Source: DATMNI01 sp035570275
GTDB taxonomy: Bacteria; Acidobacteriota; Terriglobia; Bryobacterales; Bryobacteraceae
Direction of reading: 5' to 3'
NCBI GenBank assembly: GCA_035570275.1
Contig: DATMNI010000030.1
Span: 1 to 27,039, forward strand
Length of the DNA stretch: 27,039 nucleotides
Shown here: one piece after another, positions 22,678 to 27,039 of the stretch
Layout: every line of letters starts with the position of its first letter
Numbering within the stretch: the stretch's first letter is position 1
Position numbers and translations under genes: made by a program
The notes under the pieces: generated by a model
Database searches by the model: none
Told to the model about the DNA's origin: nothing
Seen by the model: the letters and a program-made list of their open reading frames with translations, nothing else

Positions 22678-23244
22678 ATGGAGAATTCTATGCAGGCCAA
22701 CTCTCGACGCAGGTACTTCAATAAATTCGCGACAACGATGGCCGCCGTGACCGGCGCACGCGTTCTTTTCGCTCAACAGCCTCCTCAATCCGCGGGCACA
22801 CCACCAGCCAGCCCTGCTGGAAATCGACCTCGCAGCAACCACACACACAATGGCATCTATTACTTCTCGGGCACTGGTTCCAATGACGGCTACTCTAGAG
22901 ACGATCACATTCTCGTGACGGACCCATTTGAGAAGCACGTCACCCGAACGATGGATGCACTTAAGAAGTCCGTGGAGCGCGCAGGGTGCACGATGGACAG
23001 CATCATGCATGTGGAAGTTTTTCTCTGCCTCCCTCAGGCCGATAATGTCCCGATGCCTACGGGCAAAGCTCGGTTCGATGCCCATAAAGCGCAGTACGAC
23101 GCATTGAATAAAATCTACGGGACCTACTTCAGCCCCGGCAAAGCCCCCGCCAGGGCCTGCATGGCTGTTGAGTGGATACCGGGCGATTCGCTGATCGAAA
23201 TCGTTGGAAGCGCATTGGTCGTCTCCCCGCCGTCTGCCGGGTAG
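22678..23244 (+). CDS. RidA/YjgF-family protein with N-terminal export signal
   Basis: The 188-residue product starts with a twin-arginine-like leader ('SRRRYFNKFATTMAAVTGAR', about residues 9-28) ending before 'QQPPQSAG'. A low-complexity linker and a RidA domain (from about residue 50) follow: 'HNGIYYFSGTGSND', 'KHVTRTMDALKKSVERAGCT', 'DSIMHVEVFLCLPQADN', 'YGTYFSPGKAPARACMAVEW' and 'IPGDSLIEIVGSAL'. The arginine in 'ARAC' and the glutamate in 'IEI' are the residues that in cytoplasmic RidA hydrolyse 2-aminoacrylate-type imines. The ATG at 22678 has GAAGGA upstream; a second ATG at 22690 with GGAGA is also plausible. Most RidA proteins are cytoplasmic and about 130 residues, so an exported form is unusual. 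Confidence 0.85.
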   Translation: MENSMQANSRRRYFNKFATTMAAVTGARVLFAQQPPQSAGTPPASPAGNRPRSNHTHNGIYYFSGTGSNDGYSRDDHILVTDPFEKHVTRTMDALKKSVERAGCTMDSIMHVEVFLCLPQADNVPMPTGKARFDAHKAQYDALNKIYGTYFSPGKAPARACMAVEWIPGDSLIEIVGSALVVSPPSAG

Positions 23245-23276
23245 ACTCTGGCATAGAATCGTACTCCAGCGGCGTT

Positions 23277-23392
23277 GGGATCGAGGAGCCACGCAGGTCG
23301 CGCCCCGATCCGCATTCCTGCGCGCCCGCGTGCCGCTGTCGTCGATCACAGGCGGGACCACAACGCGCGTTCTCCCACTCGCACCATTCGAG
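23277..23392 (+). repeat. GC-rich dispersed repeat, cleanest copy
   Basis: This copy opens with GGGATCGAGGAGCC, like 719-772, contains the 33-base segment shared with 351-383 (30 of 33), and closes with CCACTCG then CATTCGAG as at 22163-22181. A further partial unit beginning GTCGCGTGGGCGCGCGAG follows at about 23399. It immediately follows the RidA gene. Confidence 0.65.
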
Positions 23393-23515
23393 TGAGTTGT
23401 CGCGTGGGCGCGCGAGCCGTCCGCCGCCGGTAGACCGATCGGTGAATCCTACCCCGTTGATCGTTGCTTTTACAACACCCAACGGGCGAGCATCGCCACC
23501 GTCCGTTACCCTGGA

Positions 23516-23896
23516 CTACTGGGGCCGGCTCCGTCTCAGATCCCACAATCCGCGCGCCGAGAGGATCAAGGTGAAGCCCCCCAGCCCGCCGAGCGCCCAG
23601 AGTGTCCAGACGAAGAAAAAGCCGCCGGGGGACTTGGCGATCTCGCCGTAATGTGCTCCCCTCATGTGGATGACGGGCATGGCTGCTGCGAACAATCCGA
23701 TGAGCAGCATGATGACGTGCCCCGATCGCCGTTCGGGGAGCACGAGTGTCCCGTACAGGAAGACCGCGAGGACGAGCAGCGCAGTGTTTGAGCTCTCGGC
23801 CTTCGATATCCCACGAACGATGTCGTCCGTAATGTGAAGCGTCAGGAAGAGGAGCGAGAGCAGAGACGCGACGGTCAACATGGTGTTGTGTTTCAT
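23516..23896 (-). CDS. small four-span membrane protein, unknown function
   Basis: The 126-residue product starts at an ATG with AAGGAGA about eight bases upstream, a strong signal. It has four hydrophobic stretches: 'MLTVASLLSLLFLTLHI', 'TALLVLAVFLYGTLVLP', 'HVIMLLIGLFAAAMPVIHM' and 'FFFVWTLWALGGLGGFTLIL'. Between the first two is a polar loop 'TDDIVRGISKAESSN' and before the last 'RGAHYGEIAKSPGG'. I cannot assign a family. Its stop lies near the dispersed repeat at 23277-23392, and it is not in an obvious operon. Confidence 0.75.
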   Translation of the reverse strand: MKHNTMLTVASLLSLLFLTLHITDDIVRGISKAESSNTALLVLAVFLYGTLVLPERRSGHVIMLLIGLFAAAMPVIHMRGAHYGEIAKSPGGFFFVWTLWALGGLGGFTLILSARGLWDLRRSRPQ

Positions 23897-24341
23897 TGGA
23901 AAGTCTCCTTGTTGGATTTTGTGTGGGCCTCATGCCCTGCCTTTGCCTACTTCGTCCAGCGCTGCTCGTTCACACCAAACACCAGGAGCGACAGCGCATT
24001 TTAGAACCAGGCGACAACGCCGAAACGCACGATTTAGCCAGCAATTCGGTTCTGCCATTGGCTCGTACAAGTAGGTCAGCCAACCCATCCCCACCGCCGA
24101 CAAGACGCACAGGATGCGAGAAAGAAAGGTGGATCTGGAGACCAGATCGCTTTAAAAGACGGTAAACACCTTCTCGTTGTTCAATATATTTGGCACGGCC
24201 CGTTCCGGCTCGCCGCGGGTGCCGTCTCCTGCTGTTCCTCGGCCCACGCGCGGCTTCGCCGCCCTCGCCCTGCCCGTCGCGCCCGGCGTGCCTTTCGCGC
24301 CGCGCGGCGTGCCGGCTCGCCCGGCTCGCGCGGAGATTCGA
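23897..24341. other. gene-free region with a very GC-rich block
   Basis: Between the small membrane protein and the next repeat copy no gene is supported. Positions about 24190-24340 are extremely GC-rich with repeated GCCG/CGGC-type words and resemble the block at 21860-22300 in composition. Confidence 0.45.
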
Positions 24342-24383
24342 GCAGGTCATCGCGGGGGCGCGTGGGCGCCAGTGCACTCGGGA
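24342..24383 (+). repeat. GC-rich dispersed repeat, 5'-end piece
   Basis: These 42 bases match 21940-21981 at 39 positions and end abruptly at GGGA, where longer copies continue with TCGAGGAGC. Confidence 0.65.
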
Positions 24384-24580
24384 ATAGGAAAGCGGCCCGA
24401 CGTCGCTATCGAATTTCGAGTCGCGATTCTACAGCGCGGCCTTCGAGGCGCTGCAGCCCAAGGGCCATTCTGGCGCCGATCTATACTCGTGTGTATGAGA
24501 AACTCAGCGAAAGGGACCGGAGTGAGCGATACTAGTGCCTGATCGGCGAAGACCGGAAGGCCGTGCCGGAGATCCTGTGC

Positions 24581-24600
24581 CAAACCAAACCAAACCGAAC
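24581..24600 (+). repeat. short tandem repeat, 5-bp unit
   Basis: CAAAC occurs three times in a row followed by CGAAC, 40 bases before the cystathionine beta-synthase start. It may be a slippage-prone tract in the leader. Confidence 0.7.
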
Positions 24601-24640
24601 TAGCCTGCCTGGTTTCAGGCCGCCGCGAACCCGTAAAGCC

Positions 24641-26011
24641 ATGCTTGCCGTAGCCACACCCACCACCTTGGAATTGATTGGCAATACGCCGCTCGTGCAG
24701 TTGCACGGATTCGATACCGGCCTCTGCTCGCTTTATCTGAAGCTGGAATCGCAGAACCCGGGCGGGTCGATCAAAGACCGCATGGCGGTCGCGATGATCG
24801 AAGCCGCGGAGCGCACTGGTGAGCTGCTTCCAGGCCAGACGCTGGTGGAGGCCACGGCCGGCAATACCGGCATCGGACTGGCGCTGGTGTCTGCGATCAA
24901 GGGCTTCCGGTTGATCCTGGTGATCCCGGATAAGATGTCGCCGGAGAAGATTGCGCACGCTCGTGCGCTGGGTGCGGACATACGGCTGACCCGCAGCGAC
25001 GTCGCGCCAGGCCACCCGGATTACTACCAGGACATGGCGGCGCGCATCGCACACGATGAGCACTGTTATCACATCAATCAGTTCGGCAACCCGGCGAACC
25101 CGGCCGCGCACGAGACCACCACGGGGCCGGAGATCTGGAGCCAACTTAACCAGGCGGTGGACGCGGTGGTCTGCGGGGTCGGCTCCGGCGGTACCATTAC
25201 GGGGCTGAGCCGCTTCTTTGGGCGCGTGCGGCCCGAGACCGAGATGGTGCTGGCGGACCCGGAGGGGTCATCGCTCTACGAGTACGTGCGCACCGGGCGG
25301 CAGGTGCCCTCGGGCAACTACGCGGTGGAGGGCATCGGCGGCGCCTGCGTACCGGCTATCGCGGACCTTTCGCGAGTGCGGACAGCATACTCAATTTCGG
25401 ACCGCGAGAGCTTTGAAACGTCCCGCGAGCTGCTCAAGCGGACCGGCATCTTCGCCGGATCGTCGTCGGGTACACTGCTGGCCGCGGCCTTGCGGTACTG
25501 CCGCGCGCAAACCCTGCCCAGGCAGGTAGTGACGTTCGTTTGTGATACCGGCGCCAAGTACTTGTCGAAGCTGTACAACGATTATTGGATGCAGGACCAG
25601 GGATTCATCGAACGCGTACGAAAGGGGGGTCTGCAGGACCTGGTTACCCGTAAGTACGAGGAGGGTGCGGTTATCACGGTGGGGCCAGATGATCCGCTTC
25701 TGACCGCTTTCCAGCGTATGCGCCTAGCCGATATTTCGCAGGTGCCGGTGATCGAAAGCGGCCATTGCGTCGGTGTGCTGGACGAAAGCGACCTGCTGCT
25801 GGCCGTGCATGAGGACCAGGCGCGCTTCGGCGCTCCGGTGCGCTCCGCTATGACCAGCCGGCTTGAGACCATCGCGCACGATGAGAGTATCGCGCGCCTG
25901 TACGACATCCTCGATCGCGGCCTGGTGGCGCTGGTCCTGGATGGCGACCACTTTCTCGGATTGATCACCCGCACGGATCTGCTGATCCATCTGCGGCGCC
26001 AATTGCAGTGA
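24641..26011 (+). CDS. cystathionine beta-synthase with C-terminal CBS domains
   Basis: The 456-residue enzyme condenses homocysteine with serine (or an activated serine) to cystathionine. The fold-type II PLP core begins 'LELIGNTPLVQL'. The PLP lysine is Lys45 in 'NPGGSIKDRMA'. 'ATAGNTGIGLALVSAIKG', 'GVGSGGTITGLSRFFG' (phosphate loop) and 'GIFAGSSSGTLLAA' follow. After 'ARLYNDYWM'-type sequence, the C-terminal 120 residues form a CBS-domain pair ('SQVPVIESGHCVGVLDESDL', 'LVLDGDHFLGLITRTDLLIH'), a regulatory adenosyl-binding module. The ATG at 24641 is chosen because the protein family starts there; upstream in-frame codons lie in unrelated leader. Its TGA overlaps the ATG of the next gene, so the two are translationally coupled and complete the homocysteine-to-cysteine route. 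Confidence 0.93.
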   Translation: MLAVATPTTLELIGNTPLVQLHGFDTGLCSLYLKLESQNPGGSIKDRMAVAMIEAAERTGELLPGQTLVEATAGNTGIGLALVSAIKGFRLILVIPDKMSPEKIAHARALGADIRLTRSDVAPGHPDYYQDMAARIAHDEHCYHINQFGNPANPAAHETTTGPEIWSQLNQAVDAVVCGVGSGGTITGLSRFFGRVRPETEMVLADPEGSSLYEYVRTGRQVPSGNYAVEGIGGACVPAIADLSRVRTAYSISDRESFETSRELLKRTGIFAGSSSGTLLAAALRYCRAQTLPRQVVTFVCDTGAKYLSKLYNDYWMQDQGFIERVRKGGLQDLVTRKYEEGAVITVGPDDPLLTAFQRMRLADISQVPVIESGHCVGVLDESDLLLAVHEDQARFGAPVRSAMTSRLETIAHDESIARLYDILDRGLVALVLDGDHFLGLITRTDLLIHLRRQLQ

Positions 26012-27039
26012 TGCCTCCTATGAGCCAACGATTCGGAACTCGGGCCATCCACGCGGGACAGGAACCCGACCCCACGACGGGCGCCATCATGACCCCCATC
26101 TATGCCACTTCCACATACGTGCAGCGAAGCCCCGGGGTGCACCGCGGATTCGAGTATTCGCGCACCCAGAATCCCACGCGGCTAGCTTACGAACGGTGCG
26201 TTGCGGACCTGGAAGGCGGCGCGCGAGGGCTGGCCTTCGCCAGCGGACTGGCGGCCACGGCGGCGGTGTTGGAACTGCTGGATGCCGGGTCGCACGTGAT
26301 CGCAGGAGACGATCTGTACGGCGGCACTGTCCGGCTTTTCGAGCGGGTGCGTAAGCGGACCGCGGGACTAGAGACCACGTTCGTGGACTTGGCCGGGCCC
26401 GGAGCTCTCGAAGCGGCGCTACGCCCCAATACGCGACTGATCTGGGTGGAGACGCCGTCGAACCCGATGCTCAAGCTGGTGGATTTGGGCCACGTGGCGC
26501 GATTCGCGGCGGATCACGGATTGCTGGCGGTAGCGGATAACACGTTTGCCACGCCGTATCTGCAACGTCCGCTGGAGCATGGCTTCGATGCCGTAGTTCA
26601 CTCGGCCACGAAGTATCTGAACGGGCATTCGGACATCATCGGCGGCATCGTGGTCACCCGCGAGGCGGCGTTGGGGGAGCGGCTGGCTTTCCTGCAAAAC
26701 GCCGTGGGCGCGGTGGCCGGGCCGTTCGATTCCTTCCTGGCGTTGCGTGGGCTGAAGACGCTGCATTTGCGCATGGAGCGCCACTGCTCCAACGCGCTGG
26801 CGATTGCGCGGTGGCTGGAGAGTCACCCCGCCGTGGAGCGTGTCATTTATCCCGGGCTTGCCAGTCACCCGCAGCATGCGTTGGCGCGCACGCAGATGAG
26901 TGCGGCCGGCGGTATGATCACGGTGGTGCTTCGCGGGGATCTGGAACGTGTGCGGCGGGCGCTCGAATCATTCCGGGTGTTTGCGTTGGCGGAGAGCTTG
27001 GGCGGCGTCGAGAGTCTCATCGAGCACCCGGCGATCATG
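26011..27039 (+). CDS. cystathionine gamma-lyase/gamma-synthase family PLP enzyme, 3' partial
   Basis: The frame is open to the right edge (343 residues; the family is about 380-400). Motifs are 'GTRAIHAGQEPDPTTGAIMT', 'PIYATSTYVQ', 'EYSRTQNPTR', 'DDLYGGT', 'WVETPSNPML', 'VADNTFATPYLQRP' and the PLP lysine in 'VVHSATKYLNGHSDIIGG' (Lys201). 'FRVFALAESLGGVESLIEHP' is near the end. These define the Cys/Met-metabolism PLP family. Following a cystathionine beta-synthase, the likely reaction is cystathionine to cysteine, although gamma-synthase cannot be excluded by sequence alone. The ATG at 26011 overlaps the preceding TGA (ATGA-type coupling); a second ATG at 26020 is possible. Confidence 0.92.
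   Translation, partial: MPPMSQRFGTRAIHAGQEPDPTTGAIMTPIYATSTYVQRSPGVHRGFEYSRTQNPTRLAYERCVADLEGGARGLAFASGLAATAAVLELLDAGSHVIAGDDLYGGTVRLFERVRKRTAGLETTFVDLAGPGALEAALRPNTRLIWVETPSNPMLKLVDLGHVARFAADHGLLAVADNTFATPYLQRPLEHGFDAVVHSATKYLNGHSDIIGGIVVTREAALGERLAFLQNAVGAVAGPFDSFLALRGLKTLHLRMERHCSNALAIARWLESHPAVERVIYPGLASHPQHALARTQMSAAGGMITVVLRGDLERVRRALESFRVFALAESLGGVESLIEHPAIM

Noticed and set aside
21940..24383. Could the regularly recurring GC-rich segments be a CRISPR array?
   Set aside because: The copies are long, degenerate, widely and irregularly spaced, and there are no uniform spacers or cas genes.
24347..25144. 265-codon minus-strand open frame opposite the cystathionine beta-synthase
   Set aside because: The plus strand carries clear PLP-enzyme motifs, and the minus frame is compositionally a shadow.

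Overview
This is a GC-rich bacterial chromosomal window that most resembles an Acidobacteriota genome of the Bryobacter/Solibacter type. That placement is an inference from gene content: a TonB-dependent receptor with an N-terminal carboxypeptidase-regulatory-like domain, a DUF1080 domain, serine/threonine kinase remnants, an acidobacterial-style CxxCH/toroid protein, and many decayed gene pieces. No rRNA, tRNA or CRISPR array was seen.

Layout. 1-1497: the end of a DUF1080 gene, a sigma-54 activator remnant between pieces of a GC-rich dispersed repeat, and a VTT/DedA membrane protein. 1600-3640 is a gene graveyard: an IS1634-type transposase remnant broken by a 4-bp duplication, the tail of an alpha/beta hydrolase, pieces of three short redox-type genes on the minus strand (FMN reductase, NmrA-like, DoxX), an intact MarR regulator with a palindromic operator, and an IS5-type remnant. 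3634-6289 is a compact redox unit (TetR, aldo/keto reductase, short-chain dehydrogenase) with related palindromes before the TetR gene and before the reductase. 6542-9441 (minus) is a gamma-glutamyltransferase overlapping the stop of a multi-pass protein whose SPFH domain is cut short.

9703-10726 is the most unusual stretch. Two 20-bp palindromes with identical half-sites precede an unrecognised HTH-like protein gene. This is followed by a truncated GxxExxY gene bounded by nearly perfect 51-bp inverted repeats. 10779-17549 is a sensing and uptake block: LytS-type kinase, LytTR response regulator, TonB-dependent receptor and a small anchored protein, all minus strand, with one hydrophobic gene on the plus strand between kinase and regulator.

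17829-20233 holds a broken M28 peptidase, intact uppP, and transposition- and phage-like remnants. 20408-24383 holds the CxxCH/toroid protein, a kinase remnant, an exported RidA-family protein, a small membrane protein and most copies of the GC-rich dispersed repeat. 24641-27039 is a two-gene reverse-transsulfuration unit: cystathionine beta-synthase with CBS domains, then a cystathionine gamma-lyase/synthase that runs off the window.

Biologically the intact genes fall into separate small units: redox detoxification, gamma-glutamyl/glutathione breakdown, regulated outer-membrane uptake, undecaprenyl phosphate recycling and cysteine synthesis. They are separated by recombined, repeat-rich DNA.
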